NCBI GenBank assembly: GCA_014904845.1
Contig: MU119380.1
Span: 51,393 to 115,392, forward strand
Length of the DNA stretch: 64,000 nt
Reading direction: 5' to 3'
From: Acephala macrosclerotiorum
Lineage: Eukaryota; Ascomycota; Leotiomycetes; Helotiales; Mollisiaceae
Shown: positions 43,218 to 54,800 of the stretch, piece after piece
Layout: each line of letters starts with the position of its first letter
How positions within the stretch are numbered: the stretch's first letter is position 1
Notes under the pieces: model-generated
Databases searched by the model: none
Told to the model about the DNA's origin: nothing
Seen by the model: the letters and a program-made list of their open reading frames with translations, nothing else
Made by a program: the position numbers and the translations under genes

Positions 43218-44492
43218 CTAGATCCGCCGACTATGCCACTGTGATACTGATGCTTGAACCTTGAACATAAGTCGTGGCAATCGGCGCCGAGGTAAGGAGT
43301 GGTTTCTGGTCGATGTATTGGTATGATGGGCAGCTGTATGTGTATGTGCTGGCCGGCGTAGAGTTGCAGTAGTAGTGATAGTGGATGTCGACAAAGCGCT
43401 GTTTGGCGAGCAATCCGGACGTATAAGACTGGTGGTTGGCTCGACCGCCCAGGCGGTGACCCCAAAACTAGTATTTGCGAATGTTGTGGATTCGAATTCT
43501 GCATTAACAGTGCCGCCAACGAATGAGTCGAGCACTTGTGCTATCTCGACCTCACAGTTCCCAGTATCATTAACCGTCGCTTTGTATTCAACGACGTTAG
43601 CAAAGAAAGCTGTATCGAGATCAACGCGTTGTTTGTGAGATTTGATTTCAATGCCGAAGTCGATCCGAGCCTGAAGAGTAACGGTAGAGGATCCTGTTCC
43701 AGTTTAATTTCTCATAGGAAGCGGATAGATGGAGAGGCCACAGGTACGCCTACATACACTAATCAATAACCTGATCGTCATTTAGTTTGAGGAAGGGACA
43801 ATACATGTCAGGCAAGTCGACTACCCACATGGTAAATTCGTCGATCCGGATATTCGTGACATTTGGACATTGGAAAAGGCCAGTACCATGTCGACCTCAC
43901 CATCGAAGGAGACGAGTGCATTCAATGACGACACAACACTCAAGAATATATTGTGAGCGATATCTACACCCCAAGGCGTAGTACGTCTCCATAGCGTGGT
44001 CGAGTATGATCCTGCACTAAGAGCGCAGAGATTGTACTCAAAGTAGCCCCCAAAATTGTCCAAATGAAGTACCGAAAGGGGACACGCTAGTCACCATGTA
44101 ATAAAAAGGATTGGCCAAGAGAGAGAAGAGAAGTTGTCAAACAATGTTTTATTCTTACCTCCGCTTGCCATGAGACTTGCCGTCCCCCAGGTTCGACAAT
44201 CAATGCACTTAACCGCGATCAAAGATTCTTCAGGCTTGTTGACGCCATTTGTACTGGGATCAATGGTCAGAGACTTCATGCTAGAGGAGGTGGATCTTAC
44301 TAGTTCAATACCTCTTCTTTCAATCTCAAAGATAAGTCATAGTCAGGGGAAGTGTAAGGAAAGAAGTCTGTATGACGAGGACGAGTCGCTGAGGATACTC
44401 TCCTGCTGCTGGAAGTGGAAGAAGCCGGACACCAGGGAGACAGCTATCGAAATTCCACTTAGCACGCATACAGGTACGAATGAAATCCTCAT
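43218..44492 (-). pseudogene. Secreted protein family B, copy 2 (broken)
   Basis: The signal-peptide-like start MRISFVPVCVLSGISIAVSL is at 44492. A frame change is needed before PYTSPDYDLSLRLKEEV. Introns then lead to VKCIDCRTWGTASLM and LHLDNFGGYFEYNLC. A TAA (43706-43704) interrupts just before TGTGSSTVTLQARIDFG. The C-terminal half reads FFANVVEYKATVNDTGNCEVEI and FVGGTVNAEFE, then a Ser/Thr/Pro-rich tail. Order and motifs match copy 1, so the two are duplicates ~1 kb apart on the same strand, both with nonsense codons. Frames after 43900 are less certain. Confidence 0.55.
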
Positions 44493-45263
44493 TTTGAATT
44501 TATGCGTAGGGTGTAAAACACAATTCTGAATCGATGAAAGGCATAAAACTTTCAGAAGCTGTGGGAAAGAGCCAAAGAAGTTCTAGAAAGCCGCTAACAG
44601 GCGAGATAAAGCGATGCCGTAGTGATTTGAGACTTTGAACGGCCATAGTAGCATAGCACCTTTGCTGGACACTGTTGGATATAATGTCCACGCAATCCCG
44701 GTGCACAAAATCGTAGACTGTTCTGGCGGGCTCCTTCGAAAGAAGGGTCACGAAGACACTGCCCTCTCAACAAGATATTGTCTGGACAGGCGGCAGACTT
44801 ACTACAGAATCTAAGCCGACTGTATGGCAAGCCTATCCACGAATCGGACCATCGAGAGAGGAACTTCATTGTAATCGGAGATTAAAATAAGCAGCGCATG
44901 AAAGGTTCGCTGAGATAGAAATTGTGAAAAGACGACAGCGATTAGCTAGAGCAAACGTAAAAGACAAAAAATAATTCACATGCTCATTAAGGTACATTCT
45001 GGCGATAAGCAGTAGCGGAACGTGATACACGAAAACTGTTGATGTACGACTGCTTCGTGAACATTTGGAGCACAATTTCTCATGAGAAAGAAACATGGGG
45101 AAAAGAAACGTGCTTAAACCACCCCCTCAAACTCAATGATTCGTTAATTTAGCGGTTATAATCAATCAAGACCTACTTGCACCCACCCATATTCTCCAGC
45201 AGCATTGCTCTTCATCACTATAATCCTATCTGCCACTATCCCAATCTCACGCCCATCCCTTCC
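44493..45263. other. Intergenic, no supported gene
   Basis: Upstream of family B copy 2 and 3' flank of the dead FAD monooxygenase. Short ORFs only. Confidence 0.5.
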
Positions 45264-46759
45264 TCAGACATCAACCCATTGGTAAGATGGCAATTTCGAG
45301 TCAATCCCCGAACTACCCTGGAAAACTTTGTACAACTTTGACTTGCTCACAAACCATAACGCAGAATCTCTCAACCGGAGGCCCCAAACAGTCTGTGGGA
45401 ACGCGATCTGTGGAAACCCCGAGGGAACTTTTTCCATCTTGGCGTATATTGGACGAAAGACATCCTCATATCTCACCAGAGCCTGCGGAACATCATCGCT
45501 GCTCTGTATCTTCGACAGTTCTCCCGCCAGCATGTAAACACTCTCAATAGCAAGGGTCGTGCCAACACCAAATGTTGCGAAGGCTGCATCTCCCAACACA
45601 AGAGCACACCCATTCGTCCATTTCGGAAGCTTGGCTTGCACGGCCCTGCTCATGTAGAAATCTTGTGCTTGGTCCATTCCTTCTAGCACTCGCTTTGCTT
45701 CCCAGCCTGCATTCTCGAAGTACTTGTGTAAGATGCGTTTTTGTTGGAAAATCAGGTAGGATTCGAATATGGTTCACGTGAATAGAGCACGGCGGATACG
45801 TATCATAGGGCTAGCTTCGTATGAGCTAATCCAATGATAGTGTATCCTATTGTGTCTATCTTTCTATCTAAGGAGGGACTGCCCAATATATGGGAATAGT
45901 TGTCTCGTGCAGTGCTTCGTACGAGACGCATATCGTCTCATCGAGTGCGCCAGCGCACTCGACACGTGATCTGGCATCTCGAACCACGTTCCTCGCGACA
46001 GTTTTTGAGCTTCAGTTCCTTGGTCCATGGCATCTTCAATTGCTGGATCCTGTTATCCTCGTGCTGGCATGGTGACGCACAAGTATGCTCCTATGGTCGA
46101 GGGGGTTCGATGCGGACGTGTCATGACGCTGAGACCTCTGGGAGTATTGTACCACAGCCACATCTTGGTGTCGGTTGGGCGACTCGGAATGCCGAAGAAC
46201 GCAACGTACTGGCCCAGGCTTTTGCAGCTGTCCTTGAGAACGTGCTCGTCTAGAATCATCGAACGAGTTCTCGAAGTGGACCCGTCTGCAGCAACAACTA
46301 AATCAAACGTGTCTCGTGAACCACCGGTGAAGGCCACATTGAGATTCTTCTCGGTCTGTTCAAGGGATTTGACAGAATCACCGTACATGTATCGGACATT
46401 GCTCAACCCTTCGGTAGCTTCCAGGAAAAGTTGGGACAAGTCGGCTCTGAGGATTTCGTACTCGGAAGTGAAAGATTCACCAGCATTGAATTGAGCAAAG
46501 GTCTCTCTCGAGGAATTCCAAGATCGGGTGCCTTCTTCGGTCGTATTTCGGGAGCGGACAGCCTCTTCGAATTTCATCGCTTGACGATTTCAATTGCTGG
46601 ACCACGGATGTCAATTGAGTGGCCAGTGACTCTCGGAGAAGGTGATCATTCGGCGATTGTGACGGCTGTATCGAGACGGGTTCTGGCAAGCCAGTATGCG
46701 AGGTAAGGCCCTGCGATGCCTCCCCTTCATATGACGACTTTCAATTGGGGTGCAGACAT
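45264..46759 (-). pseudogene. FAD monooxygenase (salicylate-hydroxylase-like) pseudogene
   Basis: It starts MSAPQLKVVI at 46759 and then has a stop where the FAD-binding glycine loop should be (RGGIAGPYLAYWLAR follows). A TGA follows TIAE (Arg expected), and a frameshift occurs near 46577. The body has FTSEYEILRADLSQLF, VVAADGSTSRTRS (DG motif) and, after an interrupting segment, FENAGWEAKRVLEGMDQ and VLGDAAFATFGVGTT (second FAD motif, normally GDA). It ends at 45264. An insertion at 45782-45969 splits it. Intact relatives hydroxylate aromatic acids or related phenols. It is distinct from the 28049 phenol-hydroxylase type. Confidence 0.85.
45775..45969. mobile_element. ~188-bp insertion flanked by 7-bp direct repeats
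   Basis: CACGTGA is present at 45775-45781 and again at 45963-45969, and the homologous protein reading resumes across the gap. Inside, next to one end, is a perfect hairpin with 10-base arms (45941-45950 and 45953-45962, two-base loop). Beside it is a GAGACG/CGTCTC arm pair (45923-45928 and 45934-45939). There is no coding capacity. It fits a MITE-like or solo-terminal element, but terminal inverted repeats are not evident. Confidence 0.5.
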
Positions 46760-47494
46760 CGTTTCTTGTGAAGTGTTGAAAGCGTTCAAACGCCGAGGAC
46801 TGAAAATTGAGAATTGGAAGTTGTAGCTTAAAAGTTCAATGTGTGTCTATGCAAATAGTTGACCTGACCACGGAGAATCCTCAAACATATAACTTGAGAG
46901 TTACGCTCAAAAAGCCTTCATCGACAAGCACTAACTTGTAACAGAGTATGATGCTCCTTCCGAATGCTTCATCATCGTCATAGACTTATGTGTCGAGCTT
47001 GGTCCATGGTCTCTAATGAAGAGATTTAATCAAAAGAACACTGTAACCATTAGCTCATCCAGAAGTTGAGCCAACCTACCCTCACGAGCCGGACAAGGAA
47101 ATCGAAGGAGTCCGATGAGTACCGCTTGCAGTGATACATGCCATTGGGCCTATGGAGCTTGTCTTCGGGCGTTGGTGTTGTTGTATTTTCTGGACGAGGT
47201 GGTGGAGGAACTAGTAACAATAGTGGTTTGAGGCTACGACACGAAGCCCGAAAGGAGGACAATCTTTCGTATTCTCTTTGAGGTTAGGTCGTGGGGACGG
47301 AGAGCAAAATTGTGGCACAGGAAATTGCAAGCCGTCCCTTCTGCCAAGCCTCCAAGATCTCTTCAGTCCAGAGTCGAGCCACACCTAGCCCTTCTTAGCT
47401 AGCGTACACGTGACCTTGAACTTGCATCTCGAAATCCGTATCTTCAGCCTCGCTCTCATCCTATTCCCCTCCCCAACTTCCACGGCCACCCACA
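46760..47494. other. Upstream region of BUD13
   Basis: No gene is supported. The last ~100 bases before 47495 are CT-rich, as in many fungal housekeeping promoters. Confidence 0.5.
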
Positions 47495-48472
47495 ATGTCT
47501 CTCTCCAGCTACCTAGCCTCCAAATACCTCACCGCCGAACCCTCCACATCCTCCACAAAAAAGCGTAAACGTAAGAACGCCTCCGCATCCACAGGCCTCA
47601 TAATAGCAGATGACGACGCCCTCGGCTGGTCTAACACCCCCAAAGACACCGAAGACGACGACGGCCGTCCCATAACCGTCTCCTCCGGCAGTGCGGAATT
47701 CCGAAAAGCGAAAAAGAACGCATGGAAAACTGTCGGTGTGCCAGTATTACAACCTAGAGACGAGGAACAAGATGCAGCGGATAGGATAATCAGTGAGGCA
47801 GCAGCTGAAAATAGTGCTGCTATGAATGCGGATGAGGAGCCTGTTGTCGAAGGTGAAGATGGGGTGGTTAAGATGGGTGACGGAACACATGCTGGGTTGC
47901 AGAGCGCGAGGGATGTAGCGAGGCAATTTGAGAAGAAGAAGAGGGAGGAAGCTGCTGCTTGGGAGAGGGAGCAGGGCGGGAAGGGGAAGGGAAAGGGCGA
48001 GGAGACTGTTTATCGGGATGCTACTGGAAGGAGGATAGACCTTACTATGAGGCGGCAGGAAGCGAAGAGGGAAGCGGATGAGAAGGCCAGGAAAGAAAGA
48101 GAGGAGTTGGAGATGCAGAAAGGGGATGTGCAGAGAGCGGAGAAGGAGAGGAGAAAAGAGGAGTTGGATGAGGCGAGGTTTATGCCGCTTGCGAGGAAGA
48201 TTGATGATGAAGACATGAATAAGGAGATGAAGGAGGTTGAGAGGTGGAATGATCCTGCAGCGCAATTCATTGTCAAGAAGAATAAGGGCAAGAGTGTTTC
48301 TGGGAAGCCGCTCTACCAAGGTGCTGCGGCACCGAATAGGTACGGGATCAGGCCAGGGCACAAATGGGATGGAGTGGACAGAGGGAATGGCTGGGAATCT
48401 GAAAGGTTCAAGGCCTTGAACCGCAGGACGAGAAACAAGGACTTGGATTACTCGTGGCAGATGGACGAATAA
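47495..48472 (+). CDS. BUD13: Pre-mRNA-splicing factor BUD13/CWC26 (RES complex), 325 aa
   Basis: Single exon from CACAATGTC at 47495. It begins MSLSSYLASKYL, a family hallmark, with a Lys/Arg patch (KKRKRKN). The charged coiled-coil middle has ETVYRDATGRRIDL (the YRD-x-GR motif), and the C-terminus is PLYQGAAAPNRYGIRPGHKWDGVDRGNGWE, given here in two overlapping family pieces. BUD13 is a subunit of the RES complex with Snu17/Ist3 and Pml1 in the spliceosome and helps splice weak introns and retain unspliced RNA. The conserved C-terminal R-x-G-I-x-P-G-x-x-W-D-G-V-D-R-x-N-G is complete. It is normal for the family in length. Nuclear. Confidence 0.95.
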   Translation: MSLSSYLASKYLTAEPSTSSTKKRKRKNASASTGLIIADDDALGWSNTPKDTEDDDGRPITVSSGSAEFRKAKKNAWKTVGVPVLQPRDEEQDAADRIISEAAAENSAAMNADEEPVVEGEDGVVKMGDGTHAGLQSARDVARQFEKKKREEAAAWEREQGGKGKGKGEETVYRDATGRRIDLTMRRQEAKREADEKARKEREELEMQKGDVQRAEKERRKEELDEARFMPLARKIDDEDMNKEMKEVERWNDPAAQFIVKKNKGKSVSGKPLYQGAAAPNRYGIRPGHKWDGVDRGNGWESERFKALNRRTRNKDLDYSWQMDE

Positions 48473-48707
48473 ATAGCCATGAAAATATAAAGCCATCAAA
48501 ATCATTGCTTGATTTTTGGGAGTAGTGCTATTCTAATGCGCTTCCTCCAGGATCATCATATTGCAGAAGCAGATCCCTCGAAATGCTCCTATAATGGTAT
48601 CAAATCGTACAAAGTGACCTCCGTCATCCGTCGTCTGTGCATATATGCGAGTACCGAGTGATACGCATGCATTCAATTTTGGTCCAACCACAGTTTTATG
48701 CACCAAT
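48473..48707. other. Convergent 3' space
   Basis: Short gap between the 3' ends of BUD13 (+) and TFIIF-alpha (-). Nothing else was seen. Confidence 0.6.
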
Positions 48708-51050
48708 CTATTTCGGTCGTAACAGCTTATCAGGTCCAAATGCTGCATTTGCCTTTACTAATTTGATGAACTCCTTTTTCTCAGTCATATCCTTGCCTTC
48801 ACCAACGCGTCGTTGGAAGATCTTCATCAAGTCACCGATCTTGATACCCGTAGCTGGAAGAGCGGCGACAATCTCGTGAGGCTGAATTGGTCCTGAGCCA
48901 GGTGACTGTGCCAGCGGTGAACCCGGCGCTGCACCATCTGAAAGAATTTATGTTAGCAATGAAGACAAGTAGATAGAAATATAGCCAAAAAAAAACAACA
49001 ATCTCGAGTGATGAAATGATAAATCATACTTTGTGGTTGAATAGCAAGGCTGCCAGCACGACTTCCTCCAGCGGAACGGGCCGGTGCTGGACTGCCTGCT
49101 CTGGATCCAGTAGGCGAGCCACCTCCGAGTCGAAGTTTGATCTTTGCTTTCCTGCCACCATCAGACATCTCACCACCAGTAGCCTCACCATCACTCATGG
49201 CGCCAGTTGGGCTAGGATTAGGTGGTGCTGACGAGATATCCGAAAGCTTGGAAGCATTGACGGTAAGCTTGACGATAGACGATTTCCGAGCAGGACTTCC
49301 AGAACCTGAAGGAGCAGGCGAGATCTGTCTGGAACCAGGAACAGAAGTGGCGCCACCTGGCTGTGATGTGTGCTTCTTCTTGTGCTTCTTCCTAGTCGAC
49401 TCATTGCCACTCGATTCCGAGAGATTTGGGGAGCCCGGTCGCTTCAAACTCTTCTTCTTGTCCTTGAGAGGATCGACAGGCTTAGGCTTGCCGGAAGGTG
49501 TGTTGGTGCCTTTTGAGGAAGTACCTGAAGCGAGCTTGGATTCTTCCTTGGCCTTAGCTTTGGCTTCTTCCTCTTTCTTCTTATCTTGCTCGTTCAGCTT
49601 CTCCTCGTCGGACGTATCATCATCACTCTGTATAAAATTAGTAAAATCACAACTTCTCAACGCCAATACATACCGATTCAGAGTAAGGATGATCCGAGTC
49701 GCTGTCATAGATGTGATTTCTCTCCCGCTTTTTCAGCATCTTCTTGACATTCTTGCTGAGTTTCTTCTGCTCCTCGGCTTCCTTTTCTTCCTTCTGGAAT
49801 TCCATGTCGATATCAGCCTCATTAGCTTGATCAAAGACGTTGGCACCAAGTTGCTCTCGCTTGATACGTTCTTGAGCATCCTTCGTCTCCTCATCGTTGT
49901 CTGGTTCCATCGTAACCTGCTCATCGTCATCCTGGAAGAGATCATCCTCAGCAAAGTCAAGATCATCCATATCCTCCGTCTCTCTTTTTGTAGAGTTCTT
50001 GAATGTATTGCTTTCCGACTTGACTGTATACAGTCTGTGTTGACCTCCACCTCCACCCCGAGCTTCCTGGGCCTTTTCCTCAGCCGTCTTCTCTACTGGC
50101 ATCCATCTCGGGGCAATGAATTTCTTGTTCATTTGGGCTTCGACCTCCTCGATGGTCAAAGTCTTGAATTGGGCTTTAGCCGTGAACTTGTACCACTTCT
50201 CAACTGGAATCATCTTGAAGCTATTGCCGTCAATGAAAAACACAACATTTGTGTCGGACAGTGCCGCCTCATAGTTGCCCACCCAAGTATTCTTGTTGTC
50301 AGCGTCTTCTAGATGCCACGGGAGTGCTTCTTCGTATCTGAGATCCGATGCCTTCTTCTGTTCGGCAGTCTTGTCTAGACGATAGACTTGAGTGGTCTTC
50401 TCATTCCGGAATGCCTGATTCTTCTTGGCCGCCATCGCAGAAGCATTGTTACCCGTCGGAGCAATCTGTGCAAGATCTGCAGCTCTTTGTGCTTCCTTCT
50501 CCGCCTTCAAGATTTCTTGTCGCTCTCGCTCCTTTGAGTCTATAGGCGCACCTTCCATCGTGACATCCTCATCCTTCATGCCCTTACCTGGAGGAGGTTG
50601 CTTCGGATCTCTTCTATGCAGAACTACAGGTCGGGTGAACTCGTTCTGGTCGGCTGGATCGACATCCTTCTTCGAGGCAAATCGAGCAATATGATACCTT
50701 AATCCCTCGCGCAGAGCTTTCTTGGTTGTGTACAATGGAAAGTCTCGATACTCTCCCATTGGGGGGTTCGTCCAGCCGCCAGACTCTGCAACAATACCCG
50801 AACTACCTGGCGCGGGATATCGACCATTTCCTGCTGGCGCAAGGCCGTTCTGAGGGATCTGATTCGGAGGTCGGCCTACTGGCATCAAGCCATTGGGTTT
50901 GACAGCAGAACCCTTCGGAAGTGGGACAGCACGCTTGACTGGCTTCTTTCGTGGGCGTAAAGGGTCTGCCGCCTTCGCCCTTCGTATGTACTGAGGGGGG
51001 CCACCATTAGGTGTAGGGCCATTCGACAGGCCAGAAGGAGAGGCGCTCAT
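48708..51050 (-). CDS. TFG1: Transcription initiation factor IIF alpha subunit (TFG1/RAP74), 734 aa
   Basis: Exons (minus) are 51050-49674, 49627-49030 and 48937-48708; phases close at 735 codons. The N-terminal ~130 residues hold YIRRAKAADPLRPRKKPVKR and GEYRDFPLYTTKKALREG, the start of the dimerisation barrel. The barrel continues at LPWHLEDADNKNTWVGNYEA and FFIDGNSFKMIPVEKWYKF. The acidic/charged middle (EDMDDLDFAEDDLF) and a Ser/Lys-rich linker follow. The C-terminal winged helix (residues ~670-734) reads EIVAALPATGIKIGDLMKIF and AAFGPDKLLRPK. With TFIIF-beta it recruits and stabilises RNA polymerase II at promoters. Nuclear. Homology is very clear and no defect was seen. Confidence 0.94.
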
Positions 51051-51860
51051 TCTTGCGTATTGTAGAAGAATCTCCTAATGTACCACTCGCCGCCGTCCAA
51101 AGATACCTGGTGGTATTCACCAACACCTGTCTTCAGCCTAGATCGTCATGGAGTGAAAGTGGAGACCGCGGCGCGCTCTGGCTTTATCGCGGTAGCGTAC
51201 GAGTCGGAGGAGGTTAAGGATTGGAGAGAAAGAAGTCGCAGTTGTGTATGGAATGGAGGGTAAGGAGGGTATCGTGAGGTGTTTGGGTTCTGAATTTCTT
51301 TGTCTGTTGAGGAATGCTTGCACTCTTTTAGGTTGTGGTCGCGACCAAAGCATGAGGCTGACGGGAGTCATTAATGTTAGGCTAGCCGTAACAAGACTAG
51401 TGACTAGCTTTAACAGGGGGTGCTTGAGAATCGGAAGCTTCAACGGACGAACGATTGCCGACTTCACATTTCGCGCAAACAGCTTGCCATTGTCCTTTCT
51501 TCGTAGGGACATTGTTGGGATTCTGTTCAACGAATTGGACGTGGTTTAGAACAATGGACCACGTTCGGCCAGTCAAGCACAACTTCACTTCTACCCAATC
51601 AAGAGCGGGTCGCCTACAAAAGGCGAACATCAAGTTGGTGGATCACTCATCCGCAGGAGACGAAACGAGACTCTCTCTTTCTACCTTACTTCTTGGAATA
51701 TCCGCTCCTTGAAGATATCCTACAGGTACAGCTCGGAGTTGAGGTGCAAGTCACATGATCGCCACCTACTCTACACAATCATCACTACTCTCGTCTTCGA
51801 GGTGCCTTGAGCTTTGGAGCTGTCTATTGGAACGCGTCGCATCAAGAGGATCACTCAATC
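51051..51860. other. Divergent promoter region TFIIF-alpha / Cid1-like
   Basis: Shared upstream region of two housekeeping genes. A minus-strand frame at 51633-51397 (78 codons, WQAVCAKCEVG) looks mildly protein-like and could be a small gene or part of one, but I see no domain, so it is not called. Confidence 0.45.
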
Positions 51861-54800
51861 ATGTTTCCCAACGCCACTGGCCAAGGCGTGAACTTGGAGG
51901 ATCGTCTGCGCGGCTTGATCCTCAACAATGCAAACACCAATCCAGCATCGAACGGAAATCTGTCGCCGGATGTCCAGCAGCCAGAAAATGTACCAGGACC
52001 TGCGTCAAATCCTCAAGATGCTCCAGGGCAACAATCTCGCAAACGACCTAACCAGGCGCAAAGAAGACAGATGAACTCGCAGCTGTCTATACCTATCGAT
52101 CCTCGCCCAAGTCATGGAGGTCAGGTTGGACGTGGACCAGGTCCATATGGTCCTGGCCCTAACACTCCTTTCGGTGCAGGCAATTCCAATAATCACGGCC
52201 AGTACCAGAACTACAGACCTCATCACCAACAGTACTCTCCGAGATTTCAGGCTGGTCCAGGTTCTCCATACTCGCCTCGATCCCCATTTCCCCAAGCCTC
52301 ACCGCAATCGCCAATGCCTCCGTATCATGGAGGCCCAAGTCCTCAATTCCAGTCACGACAAGGCCCAGTCCAGTTCCAGCAACCTCCTCAAGCAAATGCT
52401 TATGCTCGACCATTACCACCTCAGAACAGACAACTTTACCAACCAGGACCTTCAAATATGAGCAACAGGGGGCGGCAATCAGGTCATTATTCTGATGACT
52501 TTCTGCTTCAAGCTTCTCACTTGGACTGGATGGTTCAAAATATTGTCCCTGATGTTGGTATCGATACCGAAGAGGCCGAAAAGGAGGCATTCCGAGCTCT
52601 AGTCGAGGCAGCTTGCCGAGAAGCCATCACTGAGTATGAACAACAGGAACTAGGCAATCAGCAATTTGATGCCCTGTCTGTCGAGCTACAGTGCTTTGGA
52701 AGCATGCGGTCCGGATTTGCTACCAAAGCATCTGACATGGATCTTGCACTTCTTACACCAAAGTCTCACCCCGCGCCTGATTCTCCGGAATCTCCAATCC
52801 CTAGGTTATTGGAGCAGAAACTCTTGGGCCTCGGATATGGTGCTCGGCTTCTGACCAGAACACGAGTACCAATCATCAAGCTCTGCCAAAAGCCCACGGA
52901 GAAGCTACTCGCTGACTTGAGGGAAGAACGCATGAAATGGGAAAATGGTTTTACCGAAGAAGACTATGAAGAGGACGAAGCCGATACTAGAGAACCGATT
53001 GCTGTTTCAGAGCAAACCTCAGAAAAGGTTAAAGCACAGGACAGGCCAAGTACCGCTACTTCCGATACATCCAACAATGCGAAAAGCTCTAGATATCACG
53101 ACAGAGCCTTACCTCTCAAACAAAAGGAGAATCAATCTCTTGGAGACTATCACAACGTGGCAAAACGCTACCTGAGAAAGCTCGGCGGTCGAGACTTGAC
53201 CACAAGCTCACCGCCACTCAGCGACGAAGAGGGTGGAATACTTAACCGCGTCTGCAAAGCATTCATCATGGGTCTCTGCTCTAAAGACTTATCGTCTCGA
53301 TTACAGACTTACAAATCAATCTCTCCCCTGTTCGACGATTCCGCACCCTTTTTGCTTCGCTCACTGCAAGGTGTCGTCACTCAGGCCGAAGGAGAACGAT
53401 TGGCCATAGCTTGGGAGTCACGCATCCTCAAGGAGCCGACGGAGTCGCGGGAAGCTGAGTACCTTGAAATAGTCGAGTCCTGGCGGACATTGCAAGGTGT
53501 TCTAGGCAATGTGACGGATCCACTCCTCTATAATAGACAATTATACTTCGCGGCAGAAAAACTCAAGAAGATTGCTTCCTTACAGTTGATCTTTCTGGAA
53601 CAAATCCAACATGAAGAGCCTGTCTACTACCAGACAAGAGCACAAAAGCTCATGGAAGAGCTGCGCAGCAGGGACCAGGCGTCAAGCAGTGAGATCAGTA
53701 CTGTTGTTGTTGCACATTATATTAAGGGCATTAGCAATTCGCAAATTCGTGCCGCACTGCAAAATCATGATCATACTGGAATGACGCTGGGGCTCATTGC
53801 TATCCAACATCGAGCGTTGCATCTTGCAGTGGATTATGAGCATGCTCTGAAATCTGGTCTTTTCGACAAGACGGGCCGAGAGGACGTCGAGCAATACATC
53901 ACCCTGCTCCGAAGCTTGAAAATCGACAGCCGAGATGGACCGCAGGTGTTCATCGACGATGCTTTACTTGCCAAGATACGTAGTCTTCCTGACCCTACAG
54001 AAATATCTCCCAGCAAACCCCGCGATCGATACAAGGACCATCTTGAATTCCCAAAGACTAACATTGGTATCCAGTGTGATATCAATTTCTCGGCTCAGCT
54101 TGCTATCCATAACACTCAACTCCTACGCTGCTACTCCGTGAGCGATCCTCGCGTTAAGCCGATGATCTTGTTTATCAAGAACTGGGCAAAGGTACGTGGA
54201 ATCAACACGCCATATCGTGGCACACTGAGCAGCTATGGTTACGTCCTCATGGTTTTGCACTATTTGGTCAATGTTGCTCAGCCTTTCGTATGTCCAAACC
54301 TGCAACTGGTCCAGAAGGATCCGCCTCATACTCTATCACCAGCCGAGATTGCAGCACGAACCACATGTCAAGGTAGAGACGTCCGATTCTGGCGAAATGA
54401 AGCAGAAATTAGAAACCTTGCAGAGCGAAAGATGCTGAACCACAACCACGATGCCATCGGCATGCTCCTCCGCGGTTTCTTCGAGTATTTCGCCCAGAAC
54501 GGACAGATGACTACAGTTCAAAATCGAGGTTTTGATTGGGGTCGAGAAGTCCTGAGTCTCCGCACGCCTAGCGGTATCCTCACCAAGCAGGAGAAAGGCT
54601 GGGTCGGTGCTAAGACTGTGGTTGAGACAACAACAGTTGCAGCACCGCCAACTCCGTCATCAGCAAAGCCACCGACTCTCACAGAGAGCAATGCAGATGT
54701 CACAGAGGAGGTCAAGACGCCAAAGACTCCAAAGACACATACGAAGACCGTGGAAGAGATCAAGGAGATTCGCCATAGATACTTATTCGCTATTGAGGAT

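Noticed and set aside
47747..48505. 252-codon frame on the - strand
   Set aside because: Antisense to BUD13; the low-complexity Leu/Pro/Arg content is the mirror of Lys/Glu codons.
49137..50312. 391-codon frame on the + strand
   Set aside because: Antisense shadow of the TFIIF-alpha gene; Leu/Ser-rich with no domain.
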